Below, in pieces: positions 1 to 13,773 of a DNA stretch of 64,000 bases. Under the pieces are notes generated by a model. That model was given only the letters and a program-made list of their open reading frames with translations, made no database searches and was not told the DNA's origin. Source of the stretch: Chrysomallon squamiferum (lineage: Eukaryota > Mollusca > Gastropoda > Neomphalida > Peltospiridae); NCBI GenBank assembly GCA_012295275.1, contig CM022670.1:31955938-32019937 (forward strand), given 5' to 3'. Each line of letters begins with the position of its first letter. Within the stretch, counting starts at the first letter, position 1. The translations under genes and the position numbers were made by a program.

Positions 1-3000
1 ATTCATACAGAAACTAATAAATACTCATATATATATAAATGTACATATGCATGCACCTACACCAATACACAATTATGTAGGTGCCCATCTTTTGATATTT
101 CTGTTATTTCAAGACCCACCACATTATTTGTCCATTTTACATGAGCATACTTTGTGAACATTTCACTCAACTTGTACTTACACATACATATATACGTTAT
201 TCTTACCTAACAATCTAATACAGACTCAATAGGTACAAAATTACACCTTTCTACATAAATAATTTTGTTCTGTTACAGAAGTACTATTTACTTTTTCTAT
301 CATATTGAAATTGGTTTCTTATAATTAATTTCTTGACTATGTTTATATTCCTATATATTTCTGCCACTTGTTGTTAACATTTTATGTCATATATATGACA
401 CTATTTTTTATAAACTTTTTTCTTTGTTCATTTCAAAACCAGTTAACATCTGTATGCAACCAGTTCACTTTACACTCAGTCACGAAACTGCCTGTTAATG
501 TCATTTTGTTCATTTTGCAACTGACTGTCACAACTGTCTGCTACCTAGCCAGTTTACATTCCATCACCTAACCAAAGCAATGAACTGAAATAAAACCAAT
601 TCTATTCAAACAGCAACCATTTTTCTAAATTACCTTTTGTTTTTCTGATACCTCTCTGACATGAATACATACAAACTTGTAATATGATCAGAAGTTTGGG
701 ACTGAGAGAGAAAAATTTAAATAAATTATGGGTGGATGACCTTTAATTTTGAAGTATACAAAGATTCTTCCTTTTATTCATAAAAAAGATGGAAATGTGA
801 TGATTAACAAATCTAGACAAGTTGATTCAAAACAGCCATCTGTATGTAAACATTTTTTTTAATGTCTTGTCTGGTCCTGTGCATCTCTAAAAATGGGTTA
901 AAAAATAACTTAAAATAATTTATTTCCAAGGTTAAAAGTACAAAACTGAATGACCTGTCCTACAGTCTGACTTCTCTAAACTGGAAACCATGCATTTCTC
1001 TTGTTCATTTCAAACAAAATCAGTTTAGTAAAATTAATATTTTAATTTTTTTATATCATCAGATTTCATTTTAATATTTGTCTGTCTTTAAAAGATTCAG
1101 TTCCAGTAGGCAAGCAAAACAATATTTTTTTTAAACTGTCAACACAAATACCCTATGTGATTAAATAGGATGCACAATCTTTAGACATAATAGATAGGTA
1201 AAGGGAAGCATGATGGTAAGTCATGTAGACAAAAATTCTTTATGAAACCTGACACCAACAAAACGGTGAAAGAACCGTAACATGGACAAGGATCCTATTG
1301 AGAATCATGACCCATGGAAAAACAACGGGAATTTTTGAGCCGCATCATGATGGAACAACACCCAGCTGGATGAAAACAGCACTGAGATACAATTGAATTG
1401 AGCAAAGCATCTTCCACGAGCCAGTGAACAGACACTGAAGATGTGGCTCAGTTTCAATGAGGTTAAGCATCAGTGTCTTCGCTGTCAGTCTTTCTTAGCT
1501 GTTTAGACACACAACAGTTTTATAAAAAAGATGACCGTTAAATTCGAGATACCGTTAAATCCAGATTGTACTGCTTTACAACACACTGAGAACTGCAGGT
1601 CACAACAAAATCATTCCCACCCCATTTTGATGAATTTAGCTGAACATTTTGTAAGTGTGGGTTAAAGGGTATGAGAATTTTCTGCTCCAATGTCATTTCT
1701 GTAAATGAATGCTTACAAATGAACATTATGGATTATTTGAGGCAAAAATTTTGCTGTTTATGGGTGACTAAAATGAATTTGTAGGCTGACCTTTAGACTG
1801 AAAGAATAAATAAATTTTTAACAACACATCAATATAGTTTTATTTTCACGGTTATTCATCTGATTTTTGTATGAGAAAGAAATCCTGCTGTTACTTTTAC
1901 CAATGGTCAGCAAATACTTTTGTATGAACTTTCTATAGAGAGGATCACATGTAGCAGTTTTTGAAATACCACTCATAAGATACTAGCTCAAACCTGAAAT
2001 ATCTCAAACGGCTATTTTGCAGAAACATCTGTTATCTCTGGTGAGTGCTGCTCTGCCTCTGAACTTCAACCCAAATCTATGTTCTGTGATTATAAATGTT
2101 CTTTAGGTCTGTATCACTGGAAAAGATTTTGTTTACAATTTGATTTTTTTTTTTTAATACAGAAAGTTAACAGATTACCAATTTGCTTAGATGGATTTGG
2201 GTGGTTTTACTTTAATTTTGTATTTTAATTCATGGACTTTTAATAATTAATCCTATTACACTGAAAAAAATTCATATTAATTTCACCAACAAATAAATAA
2301 CAAAATTCAGTTCTCTTTTTTTTTCCTTCCTTAACTACTCCTATTTTTTCCCTAAGCCTTAGTAACCATTCAAATGAGATATTTATTTATTCTCGCATCA
2401 GCATGTTTAGACAGTTCTTTATTTTATAAACTAGGCTACTGCACCTCAGACAGAATGCGTCCAGATGCACTTGCCAGTGAGTGAGCAAAGAGGTCAGAAA
2501 ACTTCATCAAAGTCTACTTGTACCTACAGGTGTGAAAATGCACCATGCACCCAGGGAACAGACAGTGTTATAAGGGCAAGTAGTAACCAAATCCACAAAA
2601 CAGATAAAACATATTCACAAAATCCATAACAAAGATAGAGTCTGGAGACAAAATAGCAGTGGTGTAAATTTAATGCTCTGTTCCTTACACTTATATCTCA
2701 GTTCCTGCCAGTCAAATTGAAAATACTGTCTGATGCCATGGGAAAGATACCAGTCTCCCAAGTAAAATAGTCATTATATTGGACTTAATTCTGGAGGTTA
2801 CAGAGATAGCATTTTCAAACTCAAAAACTTTGTTTCAGTTCCCCATTCATCTAAATGTTACAAAATGAACCAATGATCAAGCCTGGGATTATCAACAAAT
2901 TTGTTATTATCTAAAATGTTTAATTTTTTTAAGCATATAAAATAACCTACAATTGAAGGTGACCTTATAGAAATAAAGTAACTAAAAAAGTCAAATCACT

Positions 3001-4071
3001 GTAACAGCTAAAAGACTCAGAGGATAACATAAAAAATATAATCAACTCCTGATTAGTTTTATCTAAGATACTGGTTATGGGCTTTCCTGATTAGGAGAAA
3101 GTATTTTTTAAAAATTCCTTTTGCTAACCAGTAAGAGTAGCCCTGTCCAATATGTTTTATATTTTATAATGAATTTTAAAAAATAATGTTCACACGTAAA
3201 TGTGTTATGATGTTGTTAAACATCAGTTTATAACCTATAGCAACCTGACAATAGCTGCCTTTGAATGTCAGTTGGAAAGTATAAAACTTGGGAATCTATA
3301 AAGCATTAAAAAAAACAATCAGGTTTTGGTAGAAGCCATTTATAATCATTTATAAATTATCTGACAGCATATTACAGAGTTCAGAGTTTCACGTTAAAAT
3401 GTTTGTTCCTTTAATTTTAATAATGATAATGATGATCAAATGATTAAGGTAGTAAAAAAATAAAAATTTAAACTTTAGACAGTAATGGAAACTCATGCCA
3501 CCTCACCATCATCTAACTGATTAGTAGTAAGAGATTTTTAATATACATCTTAGGAAATATATATAGTTTGGAACAGGGAAAAAATATATTAGCTTGAAAA
3601 ACAAGATGAACATACTACCTATGTTACTGCCTTATGGTTCAAGCATATCTATCATGGGCACACAAACTAGGTGTCTGGGTTATATGCCCATCACATATAA
3701 ATGTACTCCATTACCAAATCAGCCAAAAAAAAAGAAGGAAAAAACAGCAACAACAGAAGCATAACTAAATCTAACATAATGGATGGCTACTGCAGCGTAA
3801 TAGATTGCTCACAGTAATTATAGTACTATTTTGAGAGAGGCTTTTTTATGGTATCTTTTTTTTTTTCTCACCAGACAAAACAAAACAAAGCCATTCACAG
3901 AGATTCCACAAAACTGTAAACAGAGTCAGGATACTTAGACAATGCAATACATCATTTGTCGAAAGAGAAGAGTTTTACAATTAAAACAGACAACAGGAGA
4001 AAAAGAAAAAGAACAAACAAACAAAAAAACCCAACCAAAAACCAACAAATAATAAATGTATTATATAAGAA

Positions 4072-4390
<319 letters not shown>

Positions 4391-5070
4391 TCTTTCATAT
4401 ATCAATGAATCAAGTTAGTAGATAATACCTTTTTGAGATATCAATCAGAATCACATAGTCATAATTGATTATGGATGTAAGTGGTCATGTCAGCAGGTAA
4501 GTGAATATTTGATAATGTGAAGAAGTCATAACTTAGAACATTTTGGTTCCAGTGAAGTCAGTACATTTGTGCTAAAAATATTAAGCCAGAATGGCATAAG
4601 TGCATTTACAGCTTTTGAGAAAAAGAAATTGTTGTCATAGCAATAGGGTCAGAAAGAGAGATGGGCAGTTATGACCTTATGGTTGCAGCCATTGTTACAA
4701 GTACACTGTTAATTTGATCTGTCAATGAACTAATTAAAACAGATTAACCCCCCCCAACATCCACAGTCAGTCTCAGATTATTTAAATTCTTTATTTCAAC
4801 ATTTTCACAGGAGTTGTATATAAAAATTTTGGAACCTTTGTCTCTATTAGACAGTATTTTTTCTTAAATTTTGATAATAAATGATATTTAAAAAAATAAA
4901 AATTTAGTGACATTGTTTTAAATAATATGTCAACTTAATTATTGTTATTGGATTATTCCTCTTATTTGTTTAATACTGTATTATGTTAATTAAGAACATA
5001 ACTAAATCGTTTTCAAATATAAAAAAAGAAAGATAATATAATAATGTTTGTCTACATCCAATATTTCCAG

Positions 5071-5249
5071 GAATGGAATATGAATATACAGAGGACTGGG
5101 ATGAAGTCACAAGAATCTTTAATACTGATGAAAATATAACTTTAGAAAGTCAAATTTCACTTCTGCCCAAACATGTTCATGATCTTGTATCAAGATGGAG
5201 TTATTCCTTCAGAATATCATCAGTATTAAAATAACATTACAACAGATGG
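5071..5249 (+). pseudogene. Exon-like plus-strand coding segment, probably broken
   Basis: A good acceptor (TCCAATATTTCCAG) precedes position 5071. From ATG 5073 an acidic frame runs for 53 codons to TAA at 5232-5234, starting MEYEYTEDWDEVTRIFN and continuing through LPKHVHDL. After about codon 38 the residues look less protein-like. A different frame then becomes plausible (QDGVIPSEYHQ), interrupted by a TAA, and a strong donor-like GTAAGAG follows at 5250. This suggests one frameshift and one nonsense change in an old exon. Alternatively it is an intact terminal exon ending at 5234, with an AATAAA at about 5294-5300. I do not recognise the family. It is antisense to the kinase and inside its intron 3. 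No partner exon was identified. Confidence 0.4.
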
Positions 5250-6000
5250 TAAGAGACTGCCTTCCAATTCCTGATGTTACAGAAAATGATTCAAAATAAA
5301 AGGTTTAATTTGATGATTTGTACTAAACCTGTTATTTCTGTAATCAGAACAAAGATTTTTTATATGAATTTTAAAAGTGAACATTAAAAGGTTTAATGTG
5401 TAAATAACACTTTTATTACATCATATTAACTTTTTCAAATTTGGGTTTCAGGTTTGTATACCTGATTACTTGTTCTAACTAGTTCTACACTTTACTGTCT
5501 TTTAATGTTTTTAAGGTTATTTGGATTATAATTACATTTGGCATAAGATATGGTTTGGTAATAATATGCAAAATAGTAAATTAATCATAAAATAATAATA
5601 TAATTCACATATTACATTGTTTTGCCAATTCCTATACCATTATGGTCCTGATTGTTTGGTAAATATATCAAAAACAAAAAGACGTAAATGCGATGTTCTG
5701 TTTCTATATACATGTCTCAATTCACTTTATGCCAAAATGACTTTTCTGCACTTACAACGTTTTCAAGTGTGTGATTTTCATATGCCAAAATGTTGTAAGT
5801 GATTCTGGGGAGTGGGGTGAGCTAATGACCAGAACTATTGTCATGAAAAATTCTGAACAGATGAGTTGTTAAACAAGCTGTAAACATGTAAAATTTCAAA
5901 AACCTGTGTCACTATTTATGCAAATGTCAGAGAAGTGAAACTTTGTTTTGTATTTTTCTGCTTGGCAAAAATACAGTTACAACCTTGTGGCTCTAAATAT

Positions 6001-6240
6001 GTGTATGTATGTGTGTGTATATATGTATGTATGTGTGTGTATATGTGTATGTATGTGTGTGTATATATGTATGTATGTGTGTATATATATGTATGTATGT
6101 GTGTGTATATATGTATGTATGTGTGTGTATATATGTATGTATGTGTGTGTATATATGTATGTATGTGTGTGTATATATGTATGTATGTGTGTGTATATAT
6201 GTATATGTTATATGTATCTGTGTGTGTGTGTGTGTGTGTG
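6001..6240. repeat. 22-bp TG/TA minisatellite ending in a TG tract
   Basis: Tandem units of 22 bp of the form GTGTGTGTATATATGTATGT plus AT, with small variants, finishing in simple (TG)n at about 6220-6242. All bases alternate purine and pyrimidine. The three overlapping 78-116-codon open frames on the plus strand are products of the repeat, not genes. Confidence 0.9.
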
Positions 6241-6242
6241 TG

Positions 6243-6294
6243 TAAGGGTTTTTACATTTTATATATATATATATATAAAATGTAAAAACCCTTA
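6243..6294. repeat. Perfect 52-bp palindrome
   Basis: A self-complementary sequence over all 52 bases: outer arms TAAGGGTTTTTACATTTTA and its complement, with an AT-repeat centre. It directly abuts the TG tract on its left and could form a hairpin or cruciform. It might be the relic of a hairpin MITE. Confidence 0.85.
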
Positions 6295-8366
6295 ATCCTG
6301 CCTAATACACCTTAACTGCAGACAGACTAAATAAATTTAGGACAGAAATTCCATTCATTCCCAAGTATACGCAGCTTGAAATAGTTTATCTTTAAAAATA
6401 AACCTATCACTGCACACTGTTCTATCATGTTTTAACACTCACCTTGACCTCTTTTTTGTTGTTCTAACATGTCTGTGGAACATTAACACAATGTGTAACA
6501 GTAATTATTTTAATCTGCATATTTTCAAGTTTATATAATAATTCAAGTGCAAATGAAAGAGAGTGAGTGAAAGAGAGAGCATCAGAAATGTTTTCAGAAA
6601 AATACATATAATTTTATCGAATTATTTACTTTATCTTCTTTATGTTATTATTGAATTATTATAATTATTAAAATTTTAATAATAAACAATCTAGACTGAT
6701 TGAATGTTTAACACTATTAAAACTAATAATTGCTATGTATGAAACACTTCTGGTGACGTTTTTGAAAAAATAAAACATCCTTTATTTACTATAATAAAAA
6801 AGAGAAATGATACATACATAGAACAATCAAAAACGTTTTTAGTGTTCTAAATTGGCTTATGACATTACAGAAAAACTATCTAATGTGACATTCTGTCTGT
6901 CTGTCACATTATGTCAGAATATAATGAATCTAGTTTACACTAAATCAACCGTGTTTCTATTAACCTGTGTTGTAAGTAGACAGGGCTTTATCATTGTGGG
7001 AGTTTTCCTTTTCAGTGGGATCAGTCTTAGTAGTAAAGCTTTCATGCAGCTGTGACCTGTCATGGGATATTATCCACAGAGTGAAACTCAAGTTACTCTC
7101 TTTTTTCCCCATTCATACAAACTCTCTTTAAAAAGTCTTTATTAATATCTTTAATCTGTCTGGAAGATATAATGATTAAGCTTTTTGCATAATAAAGCTG
7201 GTAATTCCAATGATCCATACCTATATCAGTACCTCCCCACTTGTCCAGGGATGCACAAGATTAATATTACTGACACTTCCCTGAATCTAACCTTGTTTAG
7301 AACAGCAAAGTACATGTCAAAACATTTTTTGCAATACCTAGTCATCATTTGCTTCCTAATAATTCTAATCCCCTTTTGCTTCATATCAATCCCAAATTAT
7401 TCATCCCTCTCCCGTTTCTTTTTGCCTTCATTTTGATTTTACATGCTTTTTCTTTTTTATCTGAATCCCACTTCCATTTGCATGCATCTTCATTTTTATA
7501 TTCATTTTTGTCTCAATCCTACTACAAGAATATAAATTAAACAGAGTTTGCTTCCAAATGAAAGTTAATATATCACTGAAATCAAACATTTCAAATCATC
7601 AGTTAAAGAAACAAGTCATTCCTATAAAATACAGAAACCTATTACTCATCTTTTATGCTTTATTTATTTAATTAATTATTATTATTTGTATTTGTATTTA
7701 TTTACTTATATATTTATTTTTTTAATATATATATATTTTTTTTTTATCTTTCTTCAGGTGGCATTTTATTCCTTCTCTATAGAGAAAAAAATATATGTGT
7801 GGCTCTGAGTTAAGACTTGATAAATAACAAAATCCAAATTAGATTAAGTGTACAAATGTGCCAGTGTCATAAACTTTAAAGCATGAACGTCTATATATAA
7901 TCATAATAGCTATACACAGAAGAGAAATCTCTGAATACAATAATTCTTCAGTTATTACACAAATTAAAAGACTTGTTATTCTCATACTTGAAGGTAAAAA
8001 GTACCTCTCGAGTTATTAAAAAACAACAACAGTTATTTGCGTTATGTATTCAAGTACAAACTGTTTGCAGGCCTGTTACTAGATATGTTTGCAATACAGT
8101 ACACACCCAAAATTCCACACTATATATATATATATATATATTCCACACTATATATATATGCACACAGTGCATGCATGTATATAACACAGCCTCTGACAAT
8201 ACAAAACTGATAATTATCACTGTGAAATATGTCTGGATTACTTTTAAACATTGAGGATTATGCCACACACATACTGATATAAGTATAAATAAATACAAAC
8301 AACAGAATTGACATACAAAAATACATACAGATAGAAAAGAACTCTCTCATAGTATCAGACAGGCAG

Positions 8367-9598
8367 CAATCACTCTGTACATTAACCCAGACACACAACC
8401 ACTGCTGTACATTAACCCAGACACACAACCACTCTGTACATTAACCCAGACACACAACCTCTCTGTACATTAACCAACACACAACCACTGCTGTACATTA
8501 ACCAACACACAACCTCTCTGTACATTAACCAACACACAACCTCTCTGTACATTAACCAACACACAACCACTCTGTACATTAACCAACACACAACCACTCT
8601 GTACATTAACCCAGACACACAACCACTCTGTACATTAACCCAGACACACCTCTCTGTACATTAACCCAGACACACAACCACTGCTGTACATTAACCCAGA
8701 CACACAACCACTGCTGTACATTAACCCAGACACACAACCACTCTGTACATTAACCCACACAACCTCTCTGTCATTAACCCAGACAACCTCTCTGTACATT
8801 AACCCAGACACACAACCACTGCTGTACATTAAATTCAACACACAACCACTCTGTACATTAACCCAGACACACAACCACTGCTGTACATTAACCCAGACAC
8901 ACAACCACTCTGTACATTAACCCAGACACACAACCACTCTGTACATTAACCCAGACACACAACCACTGCTGTACATTAACCCAGACACACAACCACTGCT
9001 GTACATTAACCATGACACACAACCACTGCTGTACATTAACCATGACACACAACCACTCTGTACATTAACCCAGACACACAACCACTGCTGTACATTAACA
9101 GACACAACCCACTGCTGTACATTAACCCAGACACACACAACCACTCTGTACATTAACCCAGACACACAACCACTGCTGTACATTAACCCAGACACACAAC
9201 CACTGCTGTACATTAACCCAGACACACAACCACTGCTGTACATTAACCATGACACACAACCATTGCAGACACACATTAACCATGACACACAACCACTCTG
9301 TACATTAACCCAGACACACAACCACTGCTGTACATTAACCATGACACACAACCACTCTGTACATTAACCCAGACACACAACCACTGCTGTACATTAACCA
9401 TGACACACAACCACTGCTGTACATTAACCCAGACACACAACCACTACTGTACATTAACCCAGACACACAACCACTCTGTACATTAACCATGACACACAAC
9501 CACTCTGTACATTAACCCAGACACACAACCACTGCTGTACATTAACCCAGACACACAACCACTGCTGTACATTAACCCAGACACACAACTACTCTGTA
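8367..9598. repeat. Minisatellite, 29-30-bp units (about 40 copies)
   Basis: Tandem copies of ACATTAACCCAGACACACAA followed by CCACTCTGT (29 bp) or CCACTGCTGT (30 bp). The one-base difference is interspersed through the array. Some copies have CCATGA in place of CCCAGA, and a few are truncated. Minus-strand open frames of up to 144 codons are 10-codon periodic by-products of 30-bp units and are not proteins. Confidence 0.95.
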
Positions 9599-12500
9599 CA
9601 GTATCAACAACATACAAGAACTGCCTAACAGCAAAAAAAATAACCTAGCAAATCTGACATACACACGGTCAACAGACAACTGTGACATATACACAAGACA
9701 GACAACTGTGACATATACACAAGACAGACAAATTTGACATATACATCAGATGCACTCACAGACAGCAAACAAACTGAGAAAGAAAGAGATAAATATGACC
9801 TATATGTTCTAGATGTATACACATATATAACATTCTTAGTTATTTTTGCTGTCTTAAATTATGTCCATTTTATCATCACTGCAAACATGTTTTTACATCA
9901 CACAGCACTTTTATACCAAATAACATGCCACATTAGTCTTATGTACACCACCCATAATTATTTCAAATTCTAACATAAAAGCAACACATTTATTTTAATA
10001 CTATTTTTATTACATATAGCATTATCTAACTTTATTTTTTACTCTCTTTTTGATATCCTAAGTTAAAAGAATATCATTCTTTTTTGCTGTTTTAAGTACC
10101 CCATTGTTTTTAAAAACCTATTTTTTACCAATATTTATTTATAGATTTTGTTGTGTGCCAACATAGAACTATTTCTTTTCGGTTTGTTTTCTTTTTATAA
10201 TTTTTTAAAATATATACATTTTATTTTAATATTTGAATAACTGAACATCCATGTTTAATTTTTTTTTTTCAATATAAAAACTAGAATTACTCAGGATCAG
10301 TTTAGAGGTAAAAGCTGATATGATCGTTTTGGATGAACTGGCTCTATTATTACAATTTCCAAGCTTATGAGGCATGTAATATACAATGATACCACACCTG
10401 TAGACATGTATCAAATAACACACTATTCTGCAAACTATCCAGATAAAACTGTTTCACACACCCCTGAATTACAAGAGGGTCATAAATATTTCCTTTTAGG
10501 TACTTTTTTAATTTAAAAACCAAAAAAAACTAAAAAATTTAAAATTGGCATTTGTATTAGAATACATATATTCCAAGAAAATTATACATTTATATATTTG
10601 TGTCTGTCTGTGCTTGTGTGTGTGTGTCTGTCTGTCTGTCTGTCTGTATGTGTACATTGTTTTTTTTATTACAAGTCTGTGTACATGTGGATGCATTCAT
10701 TTATTCTTTCTATTTTTGCAGGTAAAACTTAACTTTAAAACAAAAAAAAACAAAAACAAAAAAACGCTGTTATTAAATATTTTAATGTTGTAGATATATG
10801 AATAAATGTTAACACCACATCCACTCCAAACAGGACAATTAGAAAATACTTCTTTTTTCTTTTTTTTTCAAATCTAAAATGACTAAATTACAGCATACTT
10901 AAACTCTTGACATTAAATCACTTCCATGGTCTGATTGTTGGGATGCAATGAGTCAGCATACGATACAACTTTATATATGACAAATATACAACTAACTTAA
11001 AATATTTAACATTTTGTACACGCAAGTACCTATTATATACTCAGTTGTGTATTAAATTGCTGGTGAATCATCAGACAGCACTGTTTTAACCATTCCAGTT
11101 TACTAAATAATCATTACATTTTTATATTTTTTTATTATTATTATTATTATTACTTTTTTTATTATTGTTTTTTTTTTCATAAATTAAGGGGATTTTCCTC
11201 AAGCTTATCTGAATAATACATATATATGCAAAGATAAATCCAGTTCTCTAGACACTGAACTAATAAACAATATATGTATATAAAAGGAAAAATGTTTTTA
11301 ATTATTGTATTTCATCCACATTTTTTTAGAAACATGAATATCATCAATAAACATTGATATTAAAGTGAATTTGGAAAAAAAGGAATTGCATAAACAATAA
11401 ATCCATTTTATTACTTTGACAAATTATCTCAGGTTTACATCTTCAATTTGTCATAAAAAGCAATCAATAACAATAACATATGAAGTGATTTATGTATTTA
11501 CACTGTTACTGGCAGGTATAAAACAGCACTTACTTACAACCCAAATACGCTAATTGTTATCAATTTTCTCTGCTACAGCACATTGCATAAATGTCAGTCT
11601 GAATAAAAATAAACCTCAAGCTATCCTCGCTTTTCAAGATAAAACTATAGATTTATCACAAAGCTTTTGTAATCTAAAAGGTTAATTTATTTATTTATCA
11701 TTATTTTTTTTTTACAAAGTCAGCATTATTTTAAACTCTTAAAACCAAAATCAGGATGGAAGAATAAACAAATATTAAATATTTACTGTAATGGTAAATT
11801 GCAACTGGATAATAAATTCATGTACAAAATGTTTTTAATGTTGTTTCTTTTTGCTGGATCTTTGTTGTTGTTTGTTTTTTGGTTTTGTTTTTGTTGTTGT
11901 TGTTGCTATTGTTTTTAATACAGCGAAATATCATATCACTGATATAAATTAAATAAAATGCATACACCATAAAAAAATGTGATTAATAATATCCAGCAAG
12001 TATAGTTGCTAAAAATATTGACAGTCAGCTTTATATTATAAGTGAGGTCTCTTTAGTACTTGTGTTTGAGAGTCTGCATAACAGTAGACACGATTTTGTA
12101 GAAATAATTGGTCTGTTTAATTATTATAGATGTTGTGCAGTTTGATATGTGTTTTAGATATATTTGGTGTTACATGGCATGTTTTATGTATTTTGTGTTA
12201 TATGTGATATTTGTTATGTATTGTTCTATATGTTATGTACTATAAGTTGTATTCTATGTTGTTTCGTAGACTTTTATCAGTTTTTCTCTGGTTAATGTAT
12301 AGTGCTGTTTTATCATAATTATACTGGCTACACTGGCTTCACTGTGTGTCTAGTGACGAGCTGTATGTGTACTGTACTTTATATTGATCTCTTATATTGC
12401 ATACATTATGGATTATATGTTCTCTTTATATCGTAATATAAATATGGTACTGTATGATACATAGTAATGTGAATATATATAATTTTGTTAGTGATGTATA

Positions 12501-13736
12501 GTATGTGTCAGTTATTGCATTATGTGTAAAGCAAATACAGCTAAGTACATGGTAAATGGATAGAATGGATATGTTTTACCAGAGAACCAAATCACAAGAT
12601 CATTGACCTACAATTGATTAATTAGATCATTATTTGTCTTGTACACTGACCTAATCATTGTGTGACCATCTGCTGTCACAGTGGTTACCGATTATCACTG
12701 GAAAGATAATTGACAATACTACATACAGCATTAATTACTTATTCAGTTTCTAACCAGTAATTGTACTGATAACATTATATCACTGGTTATATTAGTAAAT
12801 ACTGCTTGTTTTTCAAACATTTTTCAGAGTTGTTTATTAACAAATAAATTAATGAATGATGATGAAGATGAATTTCAGAAGTATGCCAAGTTTATATAAA
12901 AAAAAATAATAATGATAATGAAGATAAAGACAATGGTCATGATAAATATGATAGAGATGAGGAAAGGAAAATAAGAAAAAAAAATATGATGAAATTGAAA
13001 TGTTTGCCAAAATTATGAAAGGTTCCAGGATAAATACTAATGCCACATTTTTCATTTATGTGATACTGTTGACTCCAAACCAATCCAGAGAAAGATAGAG
13101 AAAAAGAAAAAACTGAAAAAAAATCTAAACCCAAAACAGATCTATAAAAATGTTACAGCTTCTGTATTTTAACTTATTGATGGTGTATTTGCGACTTGCA
13201 AAACAGTGTAGAGTCATGCAAGCAGACCACTAATTTAATGATAATCAAAGACCCTGATGACCCTGCTTTTCAGAGACTGTGGGCATGACAGTATTGATCA
13301 ATCAAGTATGTGTTTTGGGATTCAGTCTTTTATTGGTTCCTGCAATGGCAACAGATGGCTCTAACAAAGCAGAAGCTGTACTTATCCATCAACATTTAAA
13401 AATTTGTAAAATACTGTTCAAAGTGAAATACTGGTTTTTATCAGTGTTCGAGGTATAGAGTAAAGATCTGTGTTTCTCTGTATGTTATATCTATGTATGT
13501 CCTCCATATGCTCATGTTTGCATGTGTATGTTCATGTGTGTATCAAAACAGGTATATCCATAAACAGAATATTTTCTTTTATTTTTGTTTTCTCTTCACT
13601 ATTAAAATATGATACAATTATTCTTTTTTGTGTAAATATTTATGTATCATATCAGTGTGTTAATGTGAGTATGAACATGCGATTTAATGTAAATGTGTTT
13701 ATGTACAATAGATAGATAAACATGTATTTAACTATT

Positions 13737-13738
<2 letters not shown>

Positions 13739-13769
<31 letters not shown>
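13739..13769. repeat. (TG)n microsatellite
   Basis: A pure TG tract of 31 bp in intron 3. Confidence 0.95.

Positions 13770-13773
<4 letters not shown>

Noticed and set aside
1282-1520. Plus-strand MDKDPIENHDPWKNN peptide, and minus-strand QLRKTDSEDTDA ending in a stop
   Set aside because: Both look protein-like but are only 18 and about 12 codons, with no convincing exon structure. The minus-strand tail cannot be the kinase C-terminus, because the catalytic exons are not between it and exon 3.
5935-6295. Three overlapping Cys/Val/Tyr-rich frames of 78-116 codons
   Set aside because: They are translations of the TG/TA array.
8412-9351. Minus-strand open frames of 68-144 codons rich in WVNVQ and SGCVSGLMY repeats
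   Set aside because: They are translations of the 29-30-bp minisatellite. Frame changes follow unit-length changes, and there is no start, splice or domain evidence.
11740-11760. Minus-strand GATTTTGGT that would read DFG
   Set aside because: Neighbouring codons do not match any kinase (no K-[LIV]-x-DFG-[LF]-[SA] context) and a stop follows within six codons.
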